A stretch of 64,000 bases of DNA from Aldrovandia affinis (Eukaryota > Chordata > Actinopteri > Notacanthiformes > Halosauridae), in contig JAINUG010000218.1 of NCBI GenBank assembly GCA_029706075.1, forward strand, positions 20,854 through 84,853. Reading direction: 5' to 3'. This document shows, in pieces, positions 11,090 to 24,676 of this stretch. Each line of letters starts with the position of its first letter. The stretch's first letter is position 1. The notes under the pieces are model-generated. The model did not search any database. It was not told the DNA's origin and saw nothing but the letters and a program-made list of their open reading frames with translations. Made by a program: the position numbers and the translations under genes.

Positions 11090-12971
11090 TTCCTCCCCTT
11101 TTCCGAGGGAAAGAACCTGCACAGAAATACACTGCACAGACAACAAAACCATGAGACACTGAACAGTGAGTACTGAAGCATGTGTAGAGTGATAAAGATC
11201 ACACAGCAATAAAGATACAACGGTAGGCTACACTAAAACATGCGAGCCAGTGATATCGGACATGAATCAACCAACACAATGAACAGTATACACCGCCCCT
11301 TTTTTAACATTCAAGGGTGAAACTCCATGACATAGTCCCTGAAACAGTGAGCTGAGCTGTGATCATGATGGAGTCGTCTAATTCTGACCCAATCTGAGGG
11401 GCCAAAGTTGGGCGCTTTTACTCTCCTAGATGTGTCATAGCACTTTTTCATCCACCGCTGGTGAGAGGAGACCATGCTGTGGGCAGAAGCAGGGGAGGCA
11501 GGAGCTGTGTGAGGCCAGAGCCTGTCTAGGGAAAGCTGTAGCTCCTGGCCTAGCATGAGGGATGCTGGTGAACAACCAGTGGTGGTGTGCTTTGTGGCCC
11601 TATAGTGCAACAGTGTTTGAAGCACAGCAGTGGAGAACTGGCAGTCATCCGCAAGGTGTGCTCTGACTCCATTCTTCAACGTTTGATTCAGCTGCTCCAT
11701 ACCCCCGTTAGCCTGAGGGTGGTAGTATGCAGTGCGGATATGGTCAAGGCCCTGGTCTTCCAGAAAGGAGGTGAACTCAGCAGAAATGAACTGAGGCCCG
11801 TTATCTGATGTCAGAGCCAGAGGCAGACCCCAGTGAGCAAAGAGGGAATCCAGGAATTTCACAACAGCACCGGACATCACAGATCCAATGGAGGCCACTT
11901 CAGGGTTCTGTTCTGAGGTGATCTGAAGGTCCTGGAGAGACACAGTGGCTTGAATGGGCGTGTGCAGCAGCTGAATAAGGTCCGGCTCCCCTGTGTCCAA
12001 ACAAGGGTCGGAAGCTGGGGCAGAGACGGGAGGTTGGTCACAACGTTGTCACGGCCAGGCGTGAACTGCAACTCAAAGTTTTACTGCTGGAGGCATTCAG
12101 ACCAGCAGTGTACCAGACATGGCTAGTAATGCTGTGAGGGCCTGGTGGTCAGTCCGGAGTGTGAACGCCAAGGTACATGTGCCAGCATTTGCACCCCCAG
12201 ACACATGCCAAAGCCTTCACGCTCACCCACAGAGTATTTCTGCTCTGTCGGGCTGAGGGCACGGGAGGCAAACACTATGGGCTTCTCTACACCCTCCTGA
12301 AGCTGAGACAGCACTGCTCCTACGGCAACAGCAGAGGCATCACAGGTGACCATGGTTGGGCTGGAGAGGTTGAAGTGAGCCAGCACAGGTGGCGAGGTGA
12401 GCTGGGCTTTGAGGAGGCGGATGCAGGCCGGCATCCAGGCAGAAGGCGTATCCTTTTTAAGCAGCTGGCGCAAAGGGGTGGTGGTAGCTGAATACTGGGG
12501 CAGGAAACGCAGGTAGTAGGCTGTCATGCCTAGGAAGGAGGCAACCTGGGTCATGGAGGTGGGCTCAGGGATGCATTGAATTGCGTCGATGTTGGACTGG
12601 AGTGGAGTGAGGCCATCTGCTGACAGTCGGAAAAAAAAAAAAAATTCAATGACAGGGGCAGAGAAAATACATTTCTCTCCATTGAGGATGACATGGTGGC
12701 TGGTCAGGGCTGTGAACACCCGCTGGAGGCGATCATCATGGCATGAAACCGTAGGCACATGTACCACAATGTCATCCAGGTAGATGGCTACCCCAGGGAT
12801 CCCGGCGAGGAGAGAAAATATCACCTTCTGAAAGCAACTGGAGGCCAAACTGAGGCTAAAAGGCATCCTTGTGTACCAGAACACACCAGCGTGCATGACT
12901 GTGAGGTCCCGGCTGCTGGGGTGGAGAGGAACCTGCAGATAACCCTGGCCGAGGTCCAACTTAGAGAATAC
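10890..12971 (-). mobile_element. Ty3/Gypsy retrotransposon fossil, 3' part
   Basis: A broken, 5'-truncated Ty3/Gypsy copy on the minus strand. In minus-strand order it contains part of reverse transcriptase with the YLDDI active-site motif, RNase H sequence, an integrase core with the SDNGPQF motif, a purine-rich tract and one LTR. The gag, protease, N-terminal part of reverse transcriptase and 5' LTR are not in the window. Several breaks are present, so it is inactive. Its moderate decay suggests an intermediate age. Confidence 0.85.
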
Positions 12972-14912
12972 TGTTCAAATAACAACAGTTAACAGGTTAG
13001 CCGTTAACAATAAAGTACAGTACAATACTGTACTGCTCAAAGTAACGTTAACAATGAAGGGTAAGATACAAAAAGATGTAAGTTAACAGTGCTAATAGCT
13101 AGCTAGCTAACATTAATGACCTAACTCAAAAAGCTTGTAAACTAAAGATGGTGAAGTACAGTAGATATTTGTAGCAAACTAACTTAGCTAGCTAACTAGA
13201 TGCCTAACGATGCATAAAGCCAGCTTGCTATCAGAGTTTTGGGACTCATACCGTAGCTGAGGAGCTAGAACAAGTTAATAGTGGTGCTAGCTTGTTACCT
13301 AATGTTAGCGAACATTTGATGTATGTATTACATAGCTTGCTAACATGTTTGGCTAGTAACATCTGTCAAGTTAGCTGCAACTGCCCTGGTGGTATGAAAT
13401 TGTTTATTGCTATCTAGCTTGCCAGATGTTTTGCGTGCTAAGAAGCCAGTCACATTTAGCCAGACATGTTGCCCACCAAACCGGCATTCTGTCTGGAGGC
13501 CGTGAGTGACATTACCATAGGAGGCCTTCACATTCCCTCAATATCTGATGAGCTTGTCATAACACCGTGGTGGAGTAATGAACCGGTAACCGAGGGGAAT
13601 TCAGCAATTTGGAAAATGAGTAGGCTGATAAAGCCTTTACTATTGCAAGAGTCAGGGAAATTGCAGCAGGTGAAGATCCATGTAGACAATGCAGGAGGCA
13701 TCGCTAAGCTGCTTCAAGACGCAGCAGTGAAGGGGGTATATTGGGGAACTTTGTATGACTGGCTGATGCCAGGTGGGATGCATGGTGATCCTGTTCATGA
13801 TAACGGCCATTACATGTCACAGGGTCCGACGGCTTCACTGCCACATGCAGTATCTAGTGGGGTTGGACCGCATAAGCTGTATGCTCGGTGAAGGTAATTA
13901 TATAATCATATGTAATCATTAGGCCTTAGGCAATAAATAATTAGTGTAATCTTGAGAAGGGAATGCTTGATGTAGTTAAAGCAGGTCTAATGTCTGTTTA
14001 ACTAGAGGAGGAACTGATGTGTTGGAGCTGGAAGGCACAAACATTTATTGGAACATATATTTGGACATATATGTTGGAGACATAATGAGAGATCACACAC
14101 ACACTACATGGGACACCAAAGCTACCTCAGTTGATTTTAGATTCTTACTCTGTCTGTCTCCACTGTTCTGTACACTTATATAATTCATGCACACTTGCAC
14201 ATTCCAAACAAATCACATATGTGGATATATTCATCATATTTCTGCATACTGGAACGTTCACATATACACATATATTAATGAATCACACACACATGATATA
14301 TAATATTCTCTGTTTGCTGTCTGATTCCCAGGCCGCAAGAGAAGTGATAGGGAGGATGGCATTGGGGCCTGGGCAATCTCTATGTTATGTGAACACTGAT
14401 GTTGAATGTAATCAGTGTGACAGAGTGCCTTGGGTCACCTTAACTCTGGGAAGTGAAGGCTTTTCATCTGTAGGCATGGGCTTGTCCTAGACTTCCTCGC
14501 AACCGTTAAGGGTGGGGTTTTGCCTGGCCTGAGTGTACCAATTTGTCCACCCAAAAATGATCATGCCTGGGGTGTAAGGTGACCATAAGCACATCAATGA
14601 GATATGTATGCAAATGTATTCATCATGCCATACACAGATGGGAGAGCATAGCAGGGAGGGGTGGGAAGATTCCATCGATGTTTCTATAATAATGGGTATT
14701 AGAGATTAAATCTTGAGGGTCTTTCAAAGCACTAGTACCTCACTATGTAATATATAACTTACATGACAGACAAGTGTTAGAGTAGCTATCTAGCTAGCAG
14801 TATTGCAAACTTGTTCTATCTCAACGGTATGGTTTCAAGTTACAAATAACTTATCACACAAAGTAAGTAGGTGTGGGAGTCGCTGTAGCCAAGTTTGCTG
14901 AAAAAGACACGT
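12972..14912. other. Intergenic, GCTAGC-rich, with one 141-codon open frame
   Basis: The stretch from about 13080 to 13345 is rich in GCTAGCTAGCTAAC-like words common in fish intergenic repeats. At 13466-13891 (+) there is an open frame of 141 codons that I do not recognise. A splice-donor-like AAG|GTAATT follows its stop, and an acceptor-like TCTGATTCCCAG lies at about 14321-14332. No domain is identifiable and it may be chance or a decayed repeat. Confidence 0.35.
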
Positions 14913-15050
14913 GGTTCTGTGTGGCTCAGTAGGTAGAGCATGGTGTTGGCAACGCTTAGGTTGTGGGTTCAATCCCCACTGGGACCACATACACTGAAAA
15001 ATGTATGCATTCACTACTAAGTCGCTTTGGATAAAAGTATCTGCTAAATA
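14913..15050 (+). repeat. tRNA-derived SINE with UnaL2-type tail (salmonid HpaI-like)
   Basis: The head contains an A box (TGGCTCAGTAGGTAGAG) and B box (GGGTTCAATCCCC). It continues ATGTATGCATTCACTACTAA and ends AAGTCGCTTTGGATAAAAGT then CTGCTAAAT. The order matches widespread salmonid/teleost SINEs that borrow an L2-clade LINE tail. In the tail hairpin both arms differ from the consensus but still pair (GCTTT with AAAGT around the GGATA loop). AT-rich simple sequence follows. Confidence 0.75.
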
Positions 15051-15520
15051 TATTATATATTATATTAAGGCAGAAGTTATAGAAGCTGGCTGGCTAATTA
15101 GCAATATACATTTATGTGTCTGTTAGAAAACATTTCCACTAAGTTATTGCACTCTTTATCTAAGCAAACCAGTCTTGTTGCTTTAGCAAATTCCCACACA
15201 GACTTTCTGTTTGATTGTCTGGTCATTAATTTTGTAACTTGACAGGTCTGCAGATGAGCTGCTGCGTCCATTTGAATTTGGAATCCTGATCGTACAAATG
15301 AGAAGTTTTGCACAAAAGTTCTGGTGCTGAACTAAAGTTGATTCTTGTTTATGCAGTGTGAGTCTTTGAGTGAATTAATATATATATATATAATATAATA
15401 TATATTGATATATATATGCTTTCAAAAATCAAAACTCAAAAAAACAAAAACAAATCCCGCTCAGTTGCACTACCTCCTCTTGCCTATGAGTGATGCCTTC
15501 TGCCCGCATTCTCCACAATA
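15051..15520. other. Intergenic with (TA)n patch and LTR leader-like sequence
   Basis: An alternating TA run lies at about 15380-15417. Sequence from about 15450 to 15520 may be the untranslated leader of the adjacent LTR element on the minus strand. Nothing else is recognised. Confidence 0.4.
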
Positions 15521-16169
15521 TGTGGTGTCCCTTGGGGTTGGGCGACAAGCATCGACCTTGCAGAGGGCATAAGCAGGTTAAATAACCCGGAGGAAGCAGT
15601 ATTATAAACAAAACAATAATTGTGACAAACACACAAAACAAAGGGCGGGGTATTCGGGGATCCAAAACACATAAAGTCCACAAATCCTACTCGTCGCCGT
15701 TATCCGTTATCCAATGTCAAAGTACAGTTCCGTTCCACAATCCAGGTCAGTAGTCGATATCCAAAGGGGGTCCTCACACAATCCAGGTCAAACACAATAA
15801 ACAATCCTGGACAGTGGACAGTTCCTCAATCCTGTCCAAATGTCGGTACACAAGCGGAGTCCTCAAACAATCCCAGTCAAACACAGGCAGCAATCCAAAA
15901 AACTCTCTCAAAAACACTCTGCGGCACACACTCTCCACAACGCTCACAAAAACCACCAACCTACTCCCTCTCAGAGTGACACACAAGAGTCATTTAAATA
16001 GGCCTCCAAATGGCCTCCAACTGTCCGTAGTCCGAATCGCTTCACTTTGTTCAGGTGCGGGACTGCAGGCTGCTGGGAAATGTAGTCTGTTCCAGTAGTC
16101 ACTCCAGTAGCTCCAATGTGTTGAAGGGCCAGGCAGCCATTTCCTTGGGCAGCCCCTTGGGCTGCCACA
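15521..16169 (-). repeat. LTR of a retrotransposon fossil, probably Gypsy-like
   Basis: A block of about 650 bases begins TGTGGCAGCCC on the minus strand and ends with CCACA, giving TGTGG/CCACA short inverted ends. It contains a TATTTAAA promoter-like box. No internal coding region is attached, so it is a remnant. The family assignment to Ty3/Gypsy is an inference from general layout only. Confidence 0.45.
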
Positions 16170-17130
16170 ATATATATGAAACCACAAACACTATACACAC
16201 GTGCCTAGAAGCACCTGGCTTCAGAGAAGTCAGCAATGCCATCTAGCTCTCACCACCATTGTAATTACCTGGCTGTCAGTAATATATTGATGGATCTTTT
16301 ACTTTTATTTCTGAAGCCTCTTATCTTTTTTTAGTTTTACAGACATCTCAGATTCCTGACCGTGCATAACCCAACCCAATCCCCACATGGCAGAGAGCAG
16401 AACTATAGAGGCTGCTCTTGTAGCCATGCTGTTTCTCTCAGACTGCAGTGGGATTTGTCATAGCTCAAAACACTTTTTGACAAATCAGGTATTTTCGCCA
16501 TCCAGTGCAATACAAGGCATTTTACTGAAAATGACAATCCTCATACCTGTTAAGGTAAACAAAAGTTTAAGCATATTGTTGGGACAATGGACTACAATTA
16601 TAGGCAGAGCAGGATGCCGGAAGTGACGCTTTCAGCATCATCTCATCACTGTAACGTTATAACCTACTGTCACGGAGACCTCCTCTTCTCAATCGCATCA
16701 GACCAGGATCTCTCAGCACCTCAGAACTGCTGCATTTAATATCTCATTATATTAAACCTGAAGTAAGACCATAGCATCTGGGTATAGTTTATTCATTAGA
16801 GTAACAAACTGTATAACTGAATGCATTCCATTGTGGAACTGATTAGTTACCTGCATTTTATTTGTACTTGTCAGCAAACTGTTGTACACAAGAACTTTCG
16901 CGATCCCCAACACTAATGATTGCATGCTATCTCTCTCTCTTTCTATCATTCTTACATTTTTTGCTAGGAAATCACACTGTTCTAGTTGGTGATATCTGCT
17001 GTCTAGGCCCTAGAAGGATTTCCTTTAAACACTAATGCTAATACACTCATTATTTGCTCACTCACAGGCTATGCCCCACAGCACAAATCTAAATCCATAG
17101 TAGAAAGTTAGGTTTCCCCATTTTGGATAT
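16170..17130. other. Intergenic, nothing recognised
   Basis: No gene or named repeat recognised. Confidence 0.5.
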
Positions 17131-18286
17131 CAGGGCCCGTATTCACAAAGCATTTTAAGGGTAAAAGTTGGTCGTAACTCCACAATTTAGGAGAAACTCA
17201 GAAAAATAATGGGCGTGTCACTCATAAATTTAGGATTCCTACATTTTTGGGATAAGAGTATTTCACAAAGGGTTTGAGAGCTAAAAACAGCTCCTAAGTC
17301 CAGGAGAAGTTAGAAGCAGGCAAGAGGACTTCTAAGTCGCTAAAGACCTAAAATCTGCTGCTGCCAGCAATCGTTGTCGCAATCGCGTCAACACTGGAGA
17401 TATTGAATGATACAGAGCTCATAAAAGGTACCGCCTCAATCGCGAGGTATTATATATATAATATTATATATATTATATATAGATACCCGCTGATTTTTAC
17501 GAGATGCAGACATGTAACCAATTGACTAGTCAGTATTCTTGGTTTCATGTTAAATCAGTGACACGTAGCGTACATTTGTATTTTAGAATCTTTATTAGAA
17601 TATAATAGGGGTGCATCGGATCATTTTTCGGATCAGCAAAAAAATAATAACCAAAGCGCGTTTCCACCAAAAATTGCCAGGAACTATTCTCAAGGAATTG
17701 AATGAATGATAATTTCATTTTTCAATTTAAGTTATTTCACTAAATCTTTATTCGAAAATTTCACAAAATACATTTTTAGATTCAGTACGCCATGTAACTA
17801 GGGTGGTCTTATGCCTGAATTAATTTAATAAAAAAATAAAGGATCGCTAATGTTTCAATTCTATTTAATTCGGTCGTGTTTCTAAAAACATGCCTCCCAG
17901 AAAGGCATTTAGTATGAAAAACAAAGCAAACCAAAACATACATGGTTGTCTATCTCTTCACTGTAACTCTGCATAGAGATTTAGGGAATTGTTACTGTAA
18001 AAACAGCGGCAGAAAAACTATTTCTCTATGATGACCCATCCCCTATATCAGCCAATCACTGTGGGCATTCTGAGTAAGCTCGTTCATGAGAAACAACGTC
18101 ATCCTTAGCAACGACGTCAACCCCGCCCTCACTCTTAGTTTCACAATTCTAGGAATTCCTTAGTATTAGTTTGTCTTTGGAGCTTTGTGAATAGGTTTTA
18201 AGGTGGGACTCCTAACTAAAAGGTTTTAGTGCGATTTAGAAAGACTCCTAGTGGTAAGATAAAATTATTTGTGAATACGGGCCCTG
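17131..18286. mobile_element. PIF/Harbinger-like DNA transposon, nonautonomous
   Basis: Perfect inverted ends CAGGGCCCGTATTCACAAA lie at 17131 and, reverse-complemented, at 18286. Subterminal AGGAGT/ACTCCT words recur at both ends. At about 17400-17445 a frame-shifted + strand remnant reads LNDTELIK then RYRLNRE, resembling the N-terminal part of HARBI1-like transposases. The catalytic domain is absent. Target duplication is unclear: flanks read TCA and TGA around a GGGCCC start. An AT-rich simple repeat has expanded at about 17447-17482. Superfamily assignment is moderate. Confidence 0.6.
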
Positions 18287-21200
18287 ATCTCTTTGTGTTA
18301 GCCTATAGTTTGTGCCATGTGGCCTCACCAAGGTCCAAGCCATTCCCTCCAATTCCTCCTCATTTTGCAGTCTTCACCACATGTACTCGTGTGTATATGC
18401 TCCCTCTATCTCCCTAGTCTTCCTCACCACATGTACCTGCGTGCACGTGCTTTCTCTTCTTCCGTAGTCTTCCTCACCACAGGTTCCTCTTCTTCACAAC
18501 TACATATATATTATCCTCCCTCTTAAATAATGTTAATTTGCTTTTGCTCTTTTCCTACCGATATCTAAATAAACATACTTTTATGCTTTTTTGCACCTGT
18601 GGTCTGCTGTGAATGTTTTTCAAATATTGAATAGAGTCATACTGTCATATGTGAATAATTTTTTGTCTTAATCTTGTTATATTGTTGGTGTAATAACTTT
18701 GGGAATTTGTTTCAGATTATACTACTTTTGATTTAGTAGATTCTTGATGATTATATTTATAATCATGAATTAAACATTTTAATGTTTGGGTTATAGTAAA
18801 ACATGAGACTGATTATAACTACAATTGCACCAGTATCCCCTACAATATATATTTTTTCTTAAGCATGTATGAGAGATTGCCAATACTCTCTTTATATAAA
18901 ACACTTTTTTAAATCTATATACACAGACCCTCAAAACAAATATTGCTATTACAATAGCCTACATCAAAATATACACTTTATGGCAAGAACTCTCTCCCTC
19001 TTCTCAAATAACCTGCCTTAAATTCTTACTCACTATACACAACAAGTGTAGTAAATTCACCAAACAAACACCAGTGTGAAAATGACTTGTGATGTTTTTA
19101 CAAATGAACTTGCATGTGGATATGGACTGAGGATGAATATATTATAAATACACTCACATACACATACACACAAAAACACACTATACTCTATATGTCTGCA
19201 GTGTCAATATGGCTGTATATGGCTGTATATGTCTGGTGCAAGGGAGAAGTTGTGCAGGGAAGACAACACTTTCACTTAACATGGTATGGTTTCAACCATA
19301 TTCCCATTTACCCTATGAATGGCAGACAAAAGCATACAAAATCTTAAAATGAAACCAGTTCACTCTTTGAACACTAGCCCAATTATGGGCTATTCATGAT
19401 CTTAATAAACAATAAACAGACAATAAATCAATAATGAATTAGAAAATACATCCAATCGAGGTATAGCAGCACACCAGACTGGGGATACACTCACTGGTAC
19501 AGTATGTGATTTAACAAGGTAACAAAATTCTGTCTGTTATTTTCTTTTTCTTGTCCCTTGTGAAAGCTACAGGCACCTTTTAACTTGGACTATGGGTCAT
19601 ATTCTAGTGACCTTTCATCTCCTGGCCTGTTTTACAATATATCTGTGGACAAGGGAATTCACTGTTTTATCACAAGGGCAGTTACTTAAGGAACTGGGTC
19701 ACAATTTCAGTCAACATAACTTGCACTGTCTCACATGCTTGCCATGTAAGACTGAAATATTTGACCTTAAAGAATTTAGATGACTTTACTTCTTGTGTAG
19801 TTTTGAGTATCTGACCTTTTCTATCACGATGCCAATCTTATCGTATTTCATTAAATATTAAAATATTTAAGAACATATTTTCATTATTCTTTTTTTCCCA
19901 TTCCAAGTTGATCAGAATATTCCTATGGCATGGCAGTCATCTATTTCCCAGCGGCCAGATATTGGCACGGCTGATATTATCTCTTTTTTAAACCAAGATA
20001 AAAAATATATAAAGACGTACATACAATGAGGGAGTCACTCTAGAGCTTGAGCAAGCCATTTAGTAAAATAATACATCTGAATATTCGTCGTCGAAGAACG
20101 AGTGTAAAATAAACAAAGTTTTCGAATTTCATTATAAACTATAATGATTATGATATCTGCCTAAGTAGGCTAATTAGAATAAATAGCCTGTAGTATCGCC
20201 GTTGTGGGACATGGTGCACCTTTCCAAGTAATTGGCCGACCCATTCAACGCAATAAGGTAAATGGTGTAGCCTATCTCTCAGAATTTTTATAGTGTACTC
20301 GCAACTGCTGCCGACGTTTTCCGTTAAATATAAAAGACACCTTACTCTACCGTCTTAACTCCTGTGAGTATTGTAAACGCACCTGTGCCATAGCTATATT
20401 TGAGAGTAATTTCAGTCCAACGATTTCCTCAATCTGTTGTAGGGTAAGCATTTGAGAACCATTTGAGTAATAGCACATAATTATGTGGACTATTTGACCT
20501 ATTCAATGATTAATAATTTTCCTACATTTGTGACCGAACGTGCTTTCCATAAACTTATGGCGAGATAACCTATTCGGCATCCTGCTAACTGTTCAGTAAA
20601 CTGTTCATTTAAGGCACAAAACTAAAGCTTCTAAATATTGCTATAGTGACCCTTAAACACTATAAAATATTGTCTAACAAAAGTATTTTTTCTCTGTTAT
20701 ATTCCAGTCATTACTCAGTGAAAGCAACCTGTGTCGGTGGGCTATAACTTTATTTAATGGTCAACTACAAAATCAATCAGTCAAAGAAAACCTTAAACAA
20801 GAAATAACAATATCATCATCATCAACAACAGCAACAACAACAAAAATAAGGAAGCAAGAGAAACAACAATGAATAAATGTATTCCATTACATTGTAATTA
20901 AAGCATAAACAATTAAACATCACCAAATGTGGTGCGACTATATACTTTACTAGATGGAGTCGTTATGTAATGCCTTAGCATAGCACGACAATATATATTT
21001 ATTTGTACTTATTTCTTTATTTAGGCGATTTTATTTTATTTCCTTATTTATTTTTCGTTTTATTTTATTTCATTTTAGTTTATTTTCGATGATTTCGTTT
21101 ATCTGGACGTACATGGAAATATTTATGTAAAAATAAATGTGTTAATCTATTTTTTGGAAATGATTAGGATATTGTATAATTTAAAGGTGGTTATAAAACA

Positions 21201-24200
21201 AGTCTAGCCATGTAACAATGGACTTGAGGCGTAATCTAACATAATATACAAATACAACTAACCACTGAAAAAATACATTCAAATTTGTTTTTTTTTTGCG
21301 TAGCATAATGTTATTTACTCAAATGAGAGCATGAGCAACATTGGAGTGTGTAGACTACACCTTCTCGGTCGCTGCTACGGTCAGTTCTTCTTTTGAATGG
21401 GTCTCGCGATTTCCTCTAGGTGGGGCAATATCACCGCATAATAGCCTTTCAAGCAGGAAAACAAAGTCTCCCCTTAACCCGAATATCACCAATGACTACC
21501 ATCAGAACTCATTAGATCTTAATCAACACGCTGATATTGACCTTTCAGCAATGCTGCATAAATTGCCACTTGGTTGTCAAGGTGCGATGGAGTTGGCTGT
21601 AAATATGAGATGAAGTCCCGATACAATTATGAGATCAAAAATAATGTAACACAAACATGAGATATACGAATCTGATGAATTGATGCCTAGATTTGGATTT
21701 TGATTGAACAAAAATGACCACTAGGCTATCCGAGTGCTTGTAGCATTCACATATAGCCAGGTACAGCGCAACCCAAATATTTAATCACAAAGTTCATCCC
21801 GGTATTATATTAAAATGAAAGCGGAAAACATAGACATGATCTTTTCAGTCTCGATTTCCACTGGATATTGTACATGTTAATAGTCAAGAAGAGGTCTCAG
21901 TTTCTTATTTAATTTATTTCTCCTTCTTTATATCAGCATCGCCCCGGGCAATGCTGTGGGCGCCTGAACCGCCCAACAGCTCTCTCTTCATTTTAATAGC
22001 AGAATGGAAATGTAAATCAGAAACCGTGGCTCTTGGCATTACTCACCAACGCACACGATTCATCCATTTTCGCACAACTGTAATTCAGAACGTATTGTGC
22101 AGTTATTGAATTCAATGGAAGAATACACCTATTGACATTCGATTAGTAACACTAACGAAGACGAAGAAGTTATACTTCTTAAAATGCATTTCTCAAGAAA
22201 ATACTTGACTGTCACAAAAGGCTTTGACTAACAGAAGATGTTATTTTCATCATTTAAAATTGAGTTGATACTATGATAAATTAGAGGACGAACGACGTGT
22301 GACTTGTTATTCACAACACGCAGTTATTCACAATACTGCCATTTAAGTATGGACTATTCAGGTTTCGAATTATCAGTTCGAATGAATTCCGCTGATGTAA
22401 GTTCCACCGTGTTTCCAGTGAACATGCGAACTTTTAATAGAACACCGAATTATACTACGACATCTGGCTGACAATATCAAAGCTGACACCATCGTCCCAG
22501 TGGTTACAAAGACTTCAGAGTTAATTAGCATGAAGCATGTTTAATTAAAGCCTATTACAATACCTAAAACTATCTGATCGATCTTTTTCCCCCACTGATT
22601 TTTGTTCCCTTCCACTTATATTTTGATTATTCGGAGGGAGCTTTTCTAAATTACAGTAATACATTTGCATGTTAAAAAAAAATCTAGGGCAACATGGAAT
22701 GAGATTCCCCCCTTAAGAACGATGTCCTTTTACCTTACACATCCATATGAAAAAAAATACCATCTGGCCTTAGTTTGAACATAAAGCTCATGGTCCAATG
22801 TACAATTGTTAAGCTTAAAATATAAAGTAGGAGAACACCTGTTAGTTAAAAATCTAAAGGGGCATCTTGTTCCCCCTTTACCTATATTCCCCTGCGACGA
22901 TGACGACTACTACTACTACTAATCATGTCGGTCCATACTATTCCAATGTGCCTTTATATTTGTGGCGCTTGGTTTATTTGTAGTTAATATAATTCATTAT
23001 TTTAGATTGTATAATTATGTCTGTTACTGTTATTACCTATAATTTCATCCTAGACTAACTATTATCTCCTATATATAGGCCTATATATAGACCTATACGA
23101 GTCTGCAATACATTGATTTTAGGACAAATTAAGGCATTTCATAGGCCGATAACTTAAGGTTTATTCAATCACATGCTGTTCGATGTCTTTAAGATATATT
23201 TTATGTTTATCTTTCACATAATGTCTCATGTATCTGAAGAGTTTGTACTCCAGTGGAAATGGTAATGACAAAAAAATGGATATGTGGTTGGTATGCATGT
23301 TTTCTCAAAAATAAACAATCCACGATGGATGTTCCATAAATTGTTATTCTTCTCATTTCCGAAAGGCGGCGCTGTTTATCAAATATAAGCAAAATTCTCT
23401 CAAAGAGGGATATCAGGGGAAGTCTGTCATAAGTGGTCTTTCCAAAAAAGTGTAATTATTTAAAAAATCGCTTAATGTACTCTATATTTTGTTCCCGTTA
23501 AACTACAGTATTCTTTTTTAATTTATTTTTTACGTTAGATAAAGTAAGAGATATAGGGACAGACATTTCCTCTTGAAATAGACACATTAGCCTACTGCAC
23601 GGACGAATTTTAATCAATACACATCTGCACGTGCAATATCCACTCACCAATGTATCTTTATGGTATTTATTTGTAATGAAATATGATTGTAATTGTTAAT
23701 ATACTTGTAATGATCTGGTTTAAGTTCCTTGAAAGCTATCTTGGAGCATAGGTTACATAAAAGCATATGCTACTTAAAATTTCAACCTACAATTTTAATT
23801 AACGCAAACGTCAAATAAACGACAGGTTTTCATTCGTAGTTCAAAGAAAAATGTCACCACGTGGTCAATAAACCAAACCATGGCAGAATAAAATGATATT
23901 TATTCTAAATCGATGTCAATTCTTATAAAATAATCTGGCATACAATGTGACCTACCAAGGGAACCTTTAATTTCCGGTTTTAGATTTAGTTGGCTACTAG
24001 GTTCTGTTTTAAGCTGGCTACGTTTACCTTAAAAAGAAATACAGACAAAGTATAATTGGTCACCTCTTACTCTTGTCACTGCACACTTTAAAAAAAAATA
24101 CAGGAACAAACAAGTCTAGGGTGAATTAACTCTCATTTTCCCAACAATGGTTGTCATCTTTGAATTAAACATGATGGGGTTGTCGGTATTAATTCATCCG

Positions 24201-24522
24201 AAAGGCTTGAGGGTAGTCTATAGAGCCACAGTAACTCGCTTTTGTCCTTCATTTCCATTTTCTTCCACTAATTCACGCTGTAGACTCTCATACATCCGGT
24301 AAATTATTTTACATTTTGTAAATATGTATTATTTTGTTACTATTGGTACTCATTGCATTAGACATTAGAGCTAAATAGTTTACACCAATTTCATTTTTAG
24401 ATTTAGATTAATAAGCAGCAAATAATAGTATTTTGAACCGCAACATTTGTTATTTTACCGTACATTTTACTGTTGTACCATGCATTGCTAAATAATTGTA
24501 AATATAGTCTAATAATAATAAT
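18287..24522. other. ebf3 5' flank, transposon-free
   Basis: No transposon or SINE is recognised, in contrast to the preceding 18 kb. Several stretches (for example 22000-22560 with TTAATTAGCATGAAGCATG) have the balanced, motif-rich look of regulatory DNA. A 90-codon open frame at 21341-21613 has no recognisable domain. This is the distal 5' flank of ebf3. Confidence 0.45.
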
Positions 24523-24598
24523 AATAGTAATGATCATAATAATCATAATAATCATTATTATATATTTTTCCAAAAATAACGAATACTACTACTACTAA

Positions 24599-24675
<77 letters not shown>
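24523..24675. repeat. Compound AAT/ATT microsatellite
   Basis: Interrupted AAT/ATC units are followed by ACT units and then about 25 uninterrupted TTA units (24600-24674). Length polymorphism is expected. Confidence 0.95.

Positions 24676-24676
<1 letters not shown>

Noticed and set aside
21341-21613. 90-codon frame upstream of ebf3
   Set aside because: No recognisable domain and no splice or Kozak support. Chance is the simplest explanation.
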